Origin: Ferruginibacter sp.
GTDB lineage: Bacteria > Bacteroidota > Bacteroidia > Chitinophagales > Chitinophagaceae
Reading direction: 5' to 3'
Assembly (NCBI GenBank): GCA_017983695.1
Contig: JAGOAX010000015.1
Location: 1 to 64,000 of the forward strand
Length of the DNA stretch: 64,000 bases
Every line of letters starts with the position of its first letter. The stretch's first letter is position 1. Shown piece after piece: positions 26,090 through 35,336 of the stretch. A program made the position numbers and the translations under genes. The notes under the pieces are model-generated. The model was not told where the DNA came from, did no database searches, and saw only the letters and a list, made by a program, of their open reading frames with translations.

Positions 26090-27355
26090 ATGGAAATAAC
26101 ACAGCAGCCAACAAAAAAAAGCAAGCTCACCTTATATATATTTATTGCAATGCTGCTGGGTATAGCGGTGGGGTATTATGTAAATACAAATTATCCGCCT
26201 GCAACTATTAAAACATTTTCTGATAATATTAAGCTGCTCACCACTATTTTCCTTCGTATGGTGCAAATGATCATTGCACCCATTGTATTTGCAACACTTG
26301 TGGTTGGTATTGCTAAACTGGGCGATATGAAAACCGTAGGACGGGTAGGGGGCAAAGCCATGCTATGGTTTATTTCTGCATCACTTATTTCTTTATCGCT
26401 GGGCCTTATTTTAGTGAATATTTTTGAGCCGGGTGTGGGTGCAGATATTACCAATACGGATATGACAGCGGTGAATGACCTGCTCGAAAAATCGAAAGGA
26501 TTTTCTTTACAAAAATTTGTAGAGCATGTGGTACCACGGAGTGTGATTGAAGCAATGGCTACCAACGAAATTCTACAGTTGGTGGTGTTCTCGGTGTTTT
26601 TTGGTATTGCATTAACAGCAATAGGCAAAAAAGGCGAGCCGATAATTAATGCCTTAGATGCTTTGGCGCATGTGGTTTTAAAAATGGTTTCTTATGTAAT
26701 GTACCTGGCGCCTGCAGGTGTATTTGGTGCAATGGCTGCTGCTATTGCAAAAAATGGCTTAGGCATACTGGTAACTTTCGGTAAATATGTGGGAGAATTT
26801 TATTTAGGCCTTGCCATACTTTGGATATTACTATTATTTGTAGGCTACCTGTTTTTAAAAAACAGGCTACGTATTTTATTGCGCCGTATCAGTACGCCAA
26901 TGTCAATTGCTTTTAGTACGGCAAGCAGCGAAGCGGTGTATCCAAAACTGGTAGAAGAAATGGAACGCTTTGGATGTGATAATAAAATTGTGAGTTTTGT
27001 ATTACCACTTGGGTATTCTTTTAACCTTGATGGCAGTATGATGTATATGACCTTTGCCAGCATGTTTATAGCACAGGCATTTAATATTACATCAATTACA
27101 GGCGATGTTAGCCAGCAAATAATTATGTTGCTGGTTTTTTTAGTAACCAGTAAGGGAATTGCAGGAGTGCCAAGGGCATCGCTGGTAGTGGTATTGGCAA
27201 CAGGCGCTATGTTTGGTTTACCACCAGAAGGTGTTGGATTGATTTTAGCTATTGATGTATTTTGCGATATGGGCCGTACCATGACGAACGTTTTAGGCAA
27301 CGCATTGGCCACTGCTGCAGTCAGCAAATGGGAAGGACAATTGAAAACTCCGTAA
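26090..27355 (+). CDS. Dicarboxylate/amino acid:cation symporter (DAACS family)
   Basis: The 421-residue membrane protein has the two hairpin-loop signatures of the GltPh/DctA fold: the Ser-rich STASSEAVYP and the helix-7 motif SFNLDGSMMY (an NMDGT-like motif). A later RASLVVVLATGAMFGLP segment follows. It imports glutamate, aspartate or C4-dicarboxylates with Na+ or H+. It is followed 35 bases later by the DedA gene and may be cotranscribed. Confidence 0.92.
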   Translation: MEITQQPTKKSKLTLYIFIAMLLGIAVGYYVNTNYPPATIKTFSDNIKLLTTIFLRMVQMIIAPIVFATLVVGIAKLGDMKTVGRVGGKAMLWFISASLISLSLGLILVNIFEPGVGADITNTDMTAVNDLLEKSKGFSLQKFVEHVVPRSVIEAMATNEILQLVVFSVFFGIALTAIGKKGEPIINALDALAHVVLKMVSYVMYLAPAGVFGAMAAAIAKNGLGILVTFGKYVGEFYLGLAILWILLLFVGYLFLKNRLRILLRRISTPMSIAFSTASSEAVYPKLVEEMERFGCDNKIVSFVLPLGYSFNLDGSMMYMTFASMFIAQAFNITSITGDVSQQIIMLLVFLVTSKGIAGVPRASLVVVLATGAMFGLPPEGVGLILAIDVFCDMGRTMTNVLGNALATAAVSKWEGQLKTP

Positions 27356-27390
27356 ACAATTAAAAAAATACCTGAGAACAGGGATGGTCT

Positions 27391-28350
27391 ATGAAACATT
27401 TTCTTGCATTTTTAGTATTTACAGCAATAAACATATCAACTGTTTTTGCAGGCGATTCGGTTATTGTTAATCTTTCCAACCAATATAAACAGGTACTCGA
27501 AAGTAAATTCATCAAAATAAATAATGTTGAGTATGCAACCAATAAACTGGGCAATGTAAGCATCAGTAACCAGCTGATTGATTCAGTAACTTTCAGTTTG
27601 GAAGGGTACAATGATATGGTGATTGATGCAAAAAAAATTAAACCTGATGCACAACTTGTGCTTGATAAAAAATTTTCTTGGACGGATCTGTTAACACCTA
27701 TGTTTTACATATTGTATGGTGGATTATGGTTATTACTTTTTATCATTTTTGCAGAAACGGGCTTGTTTATCGGATTCTTTTTTCCAGGTGATTCTTTATT
27801 ATTTGTGGCAGGTATATTAAGTACTTCCCTTGTTGATTCTATTTCATTAAATACCGGCAACGATTTTTTTAACCTGATAATTATTGCAGGCTTGTGCAGT
27901 GCAGCAGGGATTTTAGGCAATACTGTAGGATATATAACCGGCCGTAAAGTAGGGCCGGCCATGTTTAACTGGAGAGATCGTTTTCTTTTTAAGAAAAAAT
28001 ATTTATACCAGGCAAAAGATTTTTATGATAAACATGGCGGCGGGGCCATTGTATTTGCACGCTTTCTACCATTGGTTCGCACTTTTGCACCTATTGTGGC
28101 AGGTATAGTGGGTATGGAAAAAAAGAAGTTTGGATTTTTCAATATCATCGGTTGCATTGCATGGGTTGTCTCTATGCTTTTTATTGGTCATTATTTAAAT
28201 GCGTTTACAAAAATGCAATTTGGTATAGATCTTGAAAAACACCTGGAAGTAATTGTTATAGCCATTGTACTCGTAACAACTGCTCCTGTTTTTATAAAAT
28301 TGTTTTTTGGAAAGAAAAAAAAGCCTGCTGATGAGCCTTCAAAAAAATAA
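27391..28350 (+). CDS. DedA/VTT-family membrane protein with an extra N-terminal secreted domain
   Basis: Residues 1-18 form a signal peptide, and about 19-90 form a small soluble domain not found in ordinary DedA proteins. From about residue 105 the DedA (VTT) domain follows: ETGLFIGFFFPGDSLLFVAG, then GGGAIVFARFLPLVRTFAPI and GIVGM, with the Arg and Pro typical of the reentrant region. DedA proteins move or flip phospholipids or polyisoprenoid carriers and keep membrane potential. The extra domain is a fusion whose role is unknown. Its last 20 bases overlap the next gene. Confidence 0.85.
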   Translation: MKHFLAFLVFTAINISTVFAGDSVIVNLSNQYKQVLESKFIKINNVEYATNKLGNVSISNQLIDSVTFSLEGYNDMVIDAKKIKPDAQLVLDKKFSWTDLLTPMFYILYGGLWLLLFIIFAETGLFIGFFFPGDSLLFVAGILSTSLVDSISLNTGNDFFNLIIIAGLCSAAGILGNTVGYITGRKVGPAMFNWRDRFLFKKKYLYQAKDFYDKHGGGAIVFARFLPLVRTFAPIVAGIVGMEKKKFGFFNIIGCIAWVVSMLFIGHYLNAFTKMQFGIDLEKHLEVIVIAIVLVTTAPVFIKLFFGKKKKPADEPSKK

Positions 28351-29581
28351 TCATTCCATTTTCAACATTGCAGTAATTGTAGCTGCACTGGGTTATTTTG
28401 TTGACATTTACGATTTGCTCCTTTTTACCATTGTAAGAGAACCAAGTTTAGAAGGCCTTGGCGTAATACTAAAAGATAAAGCCGCTGTATTAGCGGCCAG
28501 TACAAAAATAATTAACTGGCAAATGCTTGGCTTGCTTATTGGCGGCGTTTTGTGGGGTGTACTGGGCGATAAAAAAGGAAGGCTGAGTGTGCTTTTTGGA
28601 AGCATAGCATTATACTCTGTTGCTAATTTTTTTACAGGATATGTACAAACAGTGCCGCAGTACGCAATGGCAAGGTTTATTGCAGGTATTGGCCTTGCAG
28701 GAGAGTTGGGGGCCGGTATTACCTTAGTGAGTGAATTATTGCCCAAAAATAAAAGAGGTGTTGGCACATCATTAGTTGCAGGTATTGGTTTATTTGGTGC
28801 GGTGGCAGCCTATTACACATTTCAATTTACAGATAAAGACTGGCGGCTGTGTTACAAAATTGGCGGCGCTTTAGGGGTGGTGTTATTGTTACTGCGTATT
28901 TCTGTGGCCGAAAGCGGCATGTTTAAAAGCGTAAAAGAGCAAAATGTGCAGCGGGGAAATTTCTTTATGTTTTTTACAAATAAAAAAAGGTTTAAAAAAT
29001 ATGCATTGGCAATTTTAATTGGTTTGCCCACCTGGTTTGTTATTGGTGTGTTGGTTAATTTAAGCAACAGGTTTGGCACCGAATTTTATGGTGAATCTAA
29101 AATTGAAAGCGGTAAAGCAATAATGTATGCTTATGCAGCCATTGCTGTTGGAGATATACTCGTTGGACTGATAAGCCAGTATTATAAAAGCAGGAAGAAA
29201 GCGCTGCTCATTTTCTATATGCTTACCGTTGCAGGATTACTTTTGTTTTTCAGCGGTATCAACAATAGTGATACTGCTATGTATGCAATATGTGCATTTT
29301 TAGGTTTCAGCACCGGCTTCTGGGCCATTTTTGTAACTATGGGAGCAGAGCAGTTTGGTACCAACCTGCGGGCAACAGCTGCTACAACTATTCCAAATGT
29401 AGTACGTGGGGCATTGCCATTAATTAATTTACTTTTTTTAAATGTATTGCAAAATCAATTTAGTTTTAATTTATGGACGAGTGGTGTTATTACAGGAGCA
29501 ATTGTAATGATAATAACTTTTGTTGCATTTTATTATACCGAAGAAACTTTTCATAAAGACCTTAATTATATTGAAGAATAA
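28331..29581 (+). CDS. MFS transporter
   Basis: The product has 416 residues and 12 helices. The family loop signature GDKKGRLSVLFG lies between helices 2 and 3, and RGVGTSLVAG/ATAATTIPNVVRG-type segments lie in helices 5 and 11, resembling metabolite:H+ symporters. The ATG at 28331 lies inside the end of the DedA gene (20-bp overlap) and gives a natural N-terminus, so it is preferred to a TTG at 28307. The overlap indicates coupled expression with DedA. Substrate unknown. Confidence 0.85.
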   Translation: MSLQKNNHSIFNIAVIVAALGYFVDIYDLLLFTIVREPSLEGLGVILKDKAAVLAASTKIINWQMLGLLIGGVLWGVLGDKKGRLSVLFGSIALYSVANFFTGYVQTVPQYAMARFIAGIGLAGELGAGITLVSELLPKNKRGVGTSLVAGIGLFGAVAAYYTFQFTDKDWRLCYKIGGALGVVLLLLRISVAESGMFKSVKEQNVQRGNFFMFFTNKKRFKKYALAILIGLPTWFVIGVLVNLSNRFGTEFYGESKIESGKAIMYAYAAIAVGDILVGLISQYYKSRKKALLIFYMLTVAGLLLFFSGINNSDTAMYAICAFLGFSTGFWAIFVTMGAEQFGTNLRATAATTIPNVVRGALPLINLLFLNVLQNQFSFNLWTSGVITGAIVMIITFVAFYYTEETFHKDLNYIEE

Positions 29582-29676
29582 TAACGAACGAATAAGCATT
29601 AATTTATATTAAATTATTTCAGAGCCGCTGTGTTTCAGTGGCAAAACATTTCACCGCAGGTGAAAATTATTTTACA

Positions 29677-30675
29677 GTGGCAAAATTCCTCATCATACGT
29701 TTTTCATCTATTGGCGATATTGTGTTAACTACACCTGTAATCCGTTGTTTACGCAAAAAATTTCCTGATGCGGAGATTCATTTCTTAACCAAACAATCCT
29801 TTAAGGGAATTGTTGCTTCCAATCCATACATCGATAAGGTTCATACATTGGGGGATAGTTATGAGTTGATGTTACATGAATTAAAAACTGAAGCATACGA
29901 TTACATCATCGATCTGCATCATAACCTCCGCACTCTTCGTATAAAACGTTTTTTAAAAGGCGTAAAATCATTCTCTTTTAATAAATTAAATGTCGAAAAA
30001 TTTATTTACACCAATTTTAAAATAAACACCCTTCCTAAAAAACATATTGTAGATAGAAATTTTGAAGCCATTGCTTCACTGGGTGTTGTTGATGATGGCC
30101 TGGGATTAGACTACTTTATTCCTGGTGCAGATAAAATAAAAAAAGGAGATATTCCCACAGCACATATGCTGGGATATATTGCAGTGGTAATTGGTGCCGC
30201 ATTGGCCACAAAAAAAATGCCTTTACATAAATTACAGGAATTATGTACCGCAATACAATACCCCATAATTTTATTAGGTGGAAAGGAAGATGCAGAAGAA
30301 GGTAAAGCAATTGCAGCTATCGACGATATAAAAATTTATAATGCCTGTGGAAAATTTAATTTAAACGAATCGGCAGATATTGTAAGTGGCGCAAAACTGG
30401 TTGTTACACATGATACCGGCCTGATGCATATTGCAGCTGCTTTACAAAAACCTATTATTTCTGTTTGGGGTAACACCGTTCCGGATTTTGGTATGTATCC
30501 GTATTATGGTAAAACATCATCGCAGCATTATGATGTAGTGGAAATAAATAAACTCTGGTGCAGGCCATGTAGTAAGATCGGATATAATAAATGCCCCCAA
30601 GGGCATTTTAAATGCATGGAATTAATTGCTGTTAATGAAATTGTAAATCTGGTTAATGACAGGTTGGGTAAATAA
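29677..30675 (+). CDS. Glycosyltransferase family 9 (heptosyltransferase-like)
   Basis: The 332-residue protein starts KFLIIRFSSIGDIVLTTPVI, the GT9 N-terminus. It has the C-terminal nucleotide-sugar half with VVTHDTGLMHIAAAL and KPIISVWG. It should transfer a heptose-like sugar to a lipooligosaccharide core at the cytoplasmic face of the inner membrane. The frame is open to another GTG at 29638, but the GTG at 29677 sits exactly at the family start. The upstream 40 bases repeat the text GTGGCAAAA, so the longer form probably comes from a low-complexity repeat. No other LPS genes are near. Confidence 0.85.
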   Translation: MAKFLIIRFSSIGDIVLTTPVIRCLRKKFPDAEIHFLTKQSFKGIVASNPYIDKVHTLGDSYELMLHELKTEAYDYIIDLHHNLRTLRIKRFLKGVKSFSFNKLNVEKFIYTNFKINTLPKKHIVDRNFEAIASLGVVDDGLGLDYFIPGADKIKKGDIPTAHMLGYIAVVIGAALATKKMPLHKLQELCTAIQYPIILLGGKEDAEEGKAIAAIDDIKIYNACGKFNLNESADIVSGAKLVVTHDTGLMHIAAALQKPIISVWGNTVPDFGMYPYYGKTSSQHYDVVEINKLWCRPCSKIGYNKCPQGHFKCMELIAVNEIVNLVNDRLGK

Positions 30676-30717
30676 TATTTGTTGTTGATTTGAGGTTTAT
30701 ATAGCAGCAGTACTATT

Positions 30718-31296
30718 ATGAAATATCTTTTAAGCTTCCTATTATTTATTACAAGTTTACAGGGGTTTTCTCAACTTACTGTAACGGTGAAATGGTTACA
30801 ACATACGCCTGCCGCAAAAGTTGATACCATTTATTATAACCCCATAAAAAAATTAACCTGGACTGATTTTAAAGGAAAACCCGAGAGCCGGAATAATGCC
30901 CTTGCAGTAACATCTTCAGGTTTTGGTTATTTGGCCACCATGCAAACCAGGAATAATAAAACTGATATTGGGATTACGGTGTATTGTTATTTTAGTAAAC
31001 AGGATTCCTGGGTTATATCAGGCGGAGAATCGAATTATGCATTAACGCACGAACAGCATCATTTCGATATTACTTACATAGTCGCTTATCAATTCATACA
31101 AAAATTAAAAGCGGCAAAATTTACCAGGAACAATTATGATACACTGCTTGATAAAATTTACACTGAAAGCAGACTATTATTAAAAAAAATGCAGGATGAT
31201 TATGATGGGCAAACTAAAAACGGGCAGCTTAAAACAATACAGGCAGAGTGGAATGATAAAATAGATAAGCAACTAAAATCTCTTTCTATAAATTAA
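30718..31296 (+). CDS. DUF922-family secreted protein, possible zinc protease
   Basis: A signal peptide (residues 1-19, ending in GFSQ) precedes a domain of about 170 residues with the motif THEQHHFDITY near residues 105-115. The motif keeps the HExxH metal-binding pattern of zincin proteases, and the family (DUF922) has been suggested to be secreted Zn-dependent proteases. Activity is unproven. Its 3' end overlaps the convergent Nramp gene by 11 bases, so the two mRNAs are complementary at their ends. Confidence 0.75.
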   Translation: MKYLLSFLLFITSLQGFSQLTVTVKWLQHTPAAKVDTIYYNPIKKLTWTDFKGKPESRNNALAVTSSGFGYLATMQTRNNKTDIGITVYCYFSKQDSWVISGGESNYALTHEQHHFDITYIVAYQFIQKLKAAKFTRNNYDTLLDKIYTESRLLLKKMQDDYDGQTKNGQLKTIQAEWNDKIDKQLKSLSIN

Positions 31297-33220
31297 TCAC
31301 CAGCACAGGTATTTTTAATTCGTGTCTTACTGCATTTACCGTTTCTCCATAAATAAAATCTTTTATGGCAGTGTGGCCATGTGCACCTATCACCAGCATA
31401 TCTGCATTGTTGTTTTTAACAATTCTAACAATTTCTTTAACCCTGTTTCTGTAGCCTAATTCACCCGTCGCATCAAAGCCTCTTTCATTTAATTGTGATA
31501 CGAAAAAATCCAGGCGTTCTTCATCTTTTTTTGTTTCATAATCATCTGTTTCCTTGCCATGCAATACTGCAGAAGCGCTTTCAACAACATGTATCAATAG
31601 GAATCGGGTTTCTCTTTTTGCCTGTCCTATTGCGGCTGCCAGCAGTTTGGCATCTGCCTCACTAAAATCAAGTGCTACAGCAATTTTGGAGTAAGCAGGT
31701 ATCTCCAGGTTTTGTAAACCAACAATATCCGGGTGCATTTGAATGGAGAGGGCATTTTCTTTTTTATTTAGTATAGGGAAAATAACAGAGTAAATCAGCA
31801 ATGCTAAAAATGCGATGCCTGCAATAACTATTACTCCTTTCCAAATTAAACTATCCGAGGTATTAAAAAAATCAATGGCTTCTTCCGATACCATTTTTAT
31901 ATTAAGATAAACCAGTACGCTGGCAATCAGCCATGCAAATATTTTTATTGCAGGTTTTATTGCAAAAGTTCCCATTGTTTTTTTATTGCTTACAAAATGT
32001 ATAAGCGGAATTACAGCAAACCCTAATTGTAAACTTAATATTACCTGGCTTAAAATTAATAAACTGTCCACCCTGTCTTCACCAAAAATTGCAATCACCA
32101 CAATTGCAGGCACAATGGCCAGTAAACGTGTTATTAACCTGCGAAGCAGGGGATTGATACGCAATCGCAAATATCCTTCCATAACAATCTGCCCGGCCAG
32201 TGTTCCTGTAACGGTAGAACTTTGCCCCGATGCAATTAATGCAATAGCAAAAAGGGTAGATGCAAAATTGGAGCCCAGCATCGGCGATAATAATTCATGC
32301 GCCTGTTTTATTTCGGCCACATCAGTTTTACCTGTATTAAAAAAAACGGTGGCTGCTAAAATTATAATAGCAGCATTTATAAAAAAGGCTATGTTTAATG
32401 CAACAGCACTGTCAATAAAACTCCATTTAAGTGCCTGCTTAATGCCTTCTTTTGTTCTTGGTATCTTCCTGGTTTGTACCAATGCCGAGTGCAGGTATAA
32501 ATTATGCGGCATAACGGTGGCACCAATTATACCAATGGCAAGATACAGTGCTGTTTCTTTGGGCAAAGCATTCAGCATACCTTTAGAAGCATATAATTTT
32601 TCTGCTGTTGGTAAAGATGGAATAAAACCTTTTAGTACACCATATAAATCTGGTTGTGCTAAAACTATATTTATCAAAAAGCAAAAACCAATTATTGCTA
32701 CAAGTACAATTATAAACGCTTCCATTTTTCTAATACCCAACCGTTGTAAATACAATAACAGAAAAGTGTCAAGCAGGGTAATGCTTACACCCCATATCAA
32801 TGGCAAACCGGTTAGTAATTGTATACCAATAGCCATACCTAATACTTCTGCCAGATCACATGCAGCAATGGCAATTTCTGCTAATACCCACAACATAAAA
32901 TTTACGCCTTTGGGGTAAGCCTCTCTGTTGGCTTGCGCAAGGTCACGTCCTCTTACAATTCCCAGTCTTGCACTAAGGCTTTGTAATAATAAAGCCATAA
33001 TATTACTCATTAGTAAAACCCATATCAGGGTATAACCGTATTTACTGCCACCTGCCAGGTCTGTTGCCCAGTTACCGGGGTCCATATAGCCCACACTTAC
33101 AAGATAGGCCGGGCCAAAAAACGATAATATTTTTTTCCATCCCGTTTTGGTGCCCGTGGTATCAACTGATTCATGCACTTCGCTCAAGGATTGGTCCTCA
33201 TGTTTTTTATTTATCATCAT
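31286..33220 (-). CDS. mntH: Nramp-family Mn2+/Fe2+ transporter fused to a universal stress (Usp) domain
   Basis: The N-terminal part of the 644-residue protein is an Nramp transporter. The helix-1 metal motif is DPGNWATDL and the helix-6 motif MPHNLYLHSALVQ, as in Mn2+/Fe2+:H+ symporters. A linker then leads to a C-terminal Usp domain (about residues 505-644) with the ATP-binding pattern GAHGHTAIKDFIYGET. The Usp domain may let nucleotide or stress state gate transport. The ATG at 33220 (or the adjacent 33217) overlaps the end of the MntR-type gene by 14 bases. The pair forms a metal-regulated operon under the operator at 33890-33905. Confidence 0.9.
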   Translation of the reverse strand: MMINKKHEDQSLSEVHESVDTTGTKTGWKKILSFFGPAYLVSVGYMDPGNWATDLAGGSKYGYTLIWVLLMSNIMALLLQSLSARLGIVRGRDLAQANREAYPKGVNFMLWVLAEIAIAACDLAEVLGMAIGIQLLTGLPLIWGVSITLLDTFLLLYLQRLGIRKMEAFIIVLVAIIGFCFLINIVLAQPDLYGVLKGFIPSLPTAEKLYASKGMLNALPKETALYLAIGIIGATVMPHNLYLHSALVQTRKIPRTKEGIKQALKWSFIDSAVALNIAFFINAAIIILAATVFFNTGKTDVAEIKQAHELLSPMLGSNFASTLFAIALIASGQSSTVTGTLAGQIVMEGYLRLRINPLLRRLITRLLAIVPAIVVIAIFGEDRVDSLLILSQVILSLQLGFAVIPLIHFVSNKKTMGTFAIKPAIKIFAWLIASVLVYLNIKMVSEEAIDFFNTSDSLIWKGVIVIAGIAFLALLIYSVIFPILNKKENALSIQMHPDIVGLQNLEIPAYSKIAVALDFSEADAKLLAAAIGQAKRETRFLLIHVVESASAVLHGKETDDYETKKDEERLDFFVSQLNERGFDATGELGYRNRVKEIVRIVKNNNADMLVIGAHGHTAIKDFIYGETVNAVRHELKIPVLVINL

Positions 33221-33872
33221 AACGTACAAAAATGTTTTTTGCAATCAATTCACTGATTATACATGCCGGTTGTTTAGATACTTTTATTTCCAGAGATCCA
33301 TCAAATTCAAACCGCTTTACTACTTTTATTGAAGTGCCTATAGCTATAAAATAATGTTTCAGCATTTCCAGCATTTGTGGCGATTGGTTGGTTACCGAAC
33401 TTACCACTGCTGTTTTGTTTATTGGCAAAGCAGGAAGATTGAGTTGAAGTAGTTTTGGTATTTTTCCATTGCTGTCGGGGATAGGGTCGCCGTGTGGATC
33501 AAATGAAGGGCTGCCTAAAAATTCCTGTAACCTTTCAATCAATTCATTACTGCTGATATGTTCCAGCTCTTCTGCGATATCATGTACCTTATCCCATTCA
33601 AAGCCAAGCTTTTCCACTAAAAAATATTCCCATAAACGGTGTTTGCGTACTACCGATAATGCAACTTTTTTTCCATTCTCAGTAAGTTTAAAACCTTTAT
33701 ACTTTTCGTATTGCAGTATTTTTTTGGTTGATAGTTTTTTAAGCATATCTGTTACTGATGCTGCTTTTGTCTGCATTTCGGCAGCAAGAGAATTGGTGTT
33801 TACCAGCCCGGTTTCCTGCTGCAGGTGATAGATGCTTTTGATGTAGTTTTCTTCGCTTACTGAAAAATTCAT
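33207..33872 (-). CDS. mntR: DtxR/MntR-family metal-dependent repressor
   Basis: The 221-residue protein has an N-terminal winged helix (about residues 4-62, with MQTKAASVTDMLKKLSTK) and the DtxR dimerisation and metal-binding domain with HRLWEYFLVEKLGFEWDKVH and EELEHISS. A C-terminal FeoA/SH3-like domain follows (about 145-221). It should bind Mn2+ or Fe2+ and repress the operon it shares with the Nramp transporter. The MntR name rests on this linkage and not on a measured metal preference. Confidence 0.9.
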   Translation of the reverse strand: MNFSVSEENYIKSIYHLQQETGLVNTNSLAAEMQTKAASVTDMLKKLSTKKILQYEKYKGFKLTENGKKVALSVVRKHRLWEYFLVEKLGFEWDKVHDIAEELEHISSNELIERLQEFLGSPSFDPHGDPIPDSNGKIPKLLQLNLPALPINKTAVVSSVTNQSPQMLEMLKHYFIAIGTSIKVVKRFEFDGSLEIKVSKQPACIISELIAKNIFVRYDDK

Positions 33873-33889
33873 GTAAAGTAAAAATTAAA

Positions 33890-33927
33890 TTTAGACAAAT
33901 CTAAAAATTAATTACGTAAGTGCCAAA
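33890..33927 (-). promoter_or_regulatory. Promoter and MntR/DtxR-type operator of the metal operon
   Basis: Perfect dyad TTTAGA-CAAA-TCTAAA at 33890-33905, of the type bound by DtxR/MntR proteins, 18 bases before the mntR ATG. On the minus strand the -7 element TAGATTTG (33903-33896) lies inside it, and a -33 TTTG lies at 33927-33924, 20 bases away. Repressor binding would therefore cover the -7 box directly. Confidence 0.8.
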
Positions 33928-33985
33928 TCTGGTATAAAAGATATTGGCTGATACTTTTGTAATTTGTGTGCTAAATGCACAATAA

Positions 33986-34369
33986 ATGAAAAAGATAATA
34001 AGCTCAGGATCGCCATGGGAAGATATTGTGGGGTACAGCAGGGCAGTACGTACAGGCAATATTATTGAAGTGGCCGGCACAACAGCCATGGACGGAGAAA
34101 CCTTAATTGGTAAAAATGATATTTATTCTCAAACAATTTTTATTTTTAAAAAGATTGAAAAGGCTTTGGCAGAAGCCGGTGCAACATTAAATGATGTGGT
34201 AAGAACAAGGATGTTTGTAACTGATATTACACAATGGGAGTTAGTTGGTAAGGCACACGGAGAATTTTTCAGGGAGATTAAACCGGTAGCTACAATGGTT
34301 GAAGTGAGCCGGTTAATTAATGATGACCTGTTAATTGAAATTGAAGTAACTGCAATAATTGAACAATAA
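33986..34369 (+). CDS. RidA/YjgF-family protein
   Basis: The 127-residue product matches RidA: AVRTGNIIEVAGTTA at the front, a central DVVRTRMFVTDI with the key Arg, and a C-terminal LINDDLLIEIEVTAI with a Glu where RidA binds its substrate. RidA enzymes hydrolyse reactive 2-aminoacrylate and other imines. The protein is cytoplasmic and probably trimeric. It is followed 7 bases later by a CYTH gene, so the two form an operon. Confidence 0.9.
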   Translation: MKKIISSGSPWEDIVGYSRAVRTGNIIEVAGTTAMDGETLIGKNDIYSQTIFIFKKIEKALAEAGATLNDVVRTRMFVTDITQWELVGKAHGEFFREIKPVATMVEVSRLINDDLLIEIEVTAIIEQ

Positions 34370-34376
34370 ATAAATA

Positions 34377-34904
34377 ATGGCTACAGTAAATATTGAATTT
34401 AAAGCTGCAACAAACCAGTTGGATAATTTAGAAAAAAAATTGTTGACGCTTAATCCCAGGTTTGTAGGGGAAGATAACCAGGTAGATACTTATTTTAATG
34501 TTGATACCGGAAGATTAAAATTACGGGAGGGTAATATCGAAAATTCGCTGATTTACTACGAACGTGAAAATACCACTGGAGCAAAACAATCGGATATCCT
34601 ATTGTATCAACACCTCCCTGATAAGGAACTTAAAGATATTTTAATTAAGAGTAATGGGATAAAAACGATAGTTGATAAAAGAAGAAGGATTTACTTTATT
34701 GACAACGTAAAATTTCATTTTGATCTTGTAAAAGACCTGGGCACATTTGTAGAGGTGGAAGCAATTGACAGAACTGGTAATATTGGCATTGGCAGGCTTA
34801 AAGAACAATGTGACTACTATGCTGCTTTTTTCGATATAAAAACTTCAGACTACGTTGCTGTATCTTATAGTGATATGCTATTGAAAGCGGATACACAAAT
34901 TTAA
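34377..34904 (+). CDS. CYTH-domain protein (class IV adenylate cyclase/thiamine triphosphatase-like)
   Basis: The 175-residue protein opens with an ExExK-like strand (VNIEFKA), then DTYFNVDTGRLKLREG, and later the Arg/Lys and Glu pairs of the CYTH tunnel (VDKRRRIYFI, FHFDLVKDLGTFVEVEA). CYTH enzymes act on triphosphorylated substrates with divalent metal: ATP to cAMP, thiamine triphosphate or inorganic triphosphate hydrolysis. Which one applies here is undetermined. The first Glu of the motif is replaced by Asn, as seen in some class IV cyclase-like proteins. Confidence 0.85.
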   Translation: MATVNIEFKAATNQLDNLEKKLLTLNPRFVGEDNQVDTYFNVDTGRLKLREGNIENSLIYYERENTTGAKQSDILLYQHLPDKELKDILIKSNGIKTIVDKRRRIYFIDNVKFHFDLVKDLGTFVEVEAIDRTGNIGIGRLKEQCDYYAAFFDIKTSDYVAVSYSDMLLKADTQI

Positions 34905-35336
34905 AAATTAGATAATCATCAGCGCAAACGTTTGTTTTAAATTGTTTTTTAAATAGTCTCTAATAATCTTTCACAAAATACAATTACAATTTTATAAACA
35001 TTCTATATAAAATTGTGTATATCTATTGCAGACAGTCAGCTGTTTTCAGGGTTACCTTTCTTTCTTTATTGTATCAATAATTGTTGCTCTGTAATAAAAT
35101 TACCTGAACGGTAAACTTTTTTGCATCAGCAGTAATAAGGTAGATGTGTGGCCCGTTTTTAATCGTAACAAAATAAGTATTGCAGTTTTTAGAATTGTAA
35201 TAAAGAAATAGAATAGCACAGTAAAGCAGTTTGTAATAAAAATGGCAGGTGTAAATAGTACACAACATTTTTAAAAAGCACTCGGTTTTACTGAATTTTC
35301 CATTTATATTGCGTCCTCAATAAAGAAAAGTTTAAA
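34905..35336. other. Intergenic region of 432 bases with no recognised gene
   Basis: This AT-rich stretch separates the CYTH gene from the phosphorylase gene. I see no tRNA, riboswitch or strong hairpin. A 64-codon minus-strand frame (35074-35268) has low-complexity composition and is not supported. The promoter of the phosphorylase gene must lie near its end, but no clear TAnnTTTG was found there. Confidence 0.6.

Noticed and set aside
26845..27399. 184-codon minus-strand frame opposite the dicarboxylate symporter
   Set aside because: Antisense shadow of a conserved transporter; no features of its own.
31986..32918. 310-codon plus-strand frame opposite the Nramp gene
   Set aside because: It is the antisense of a well-supported Nramp coding region; its product is rich in Ile, Ser, Lys and Asn without domain features, and it has no promoter.
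35074..35268. 64-codon minus-strand frame in the gap before the phosphorylase gene
   Set aside because: Tyr/Cys/Leu-rich composition, no promoter, no neighbour; possibly a decayed gene but not supportable.
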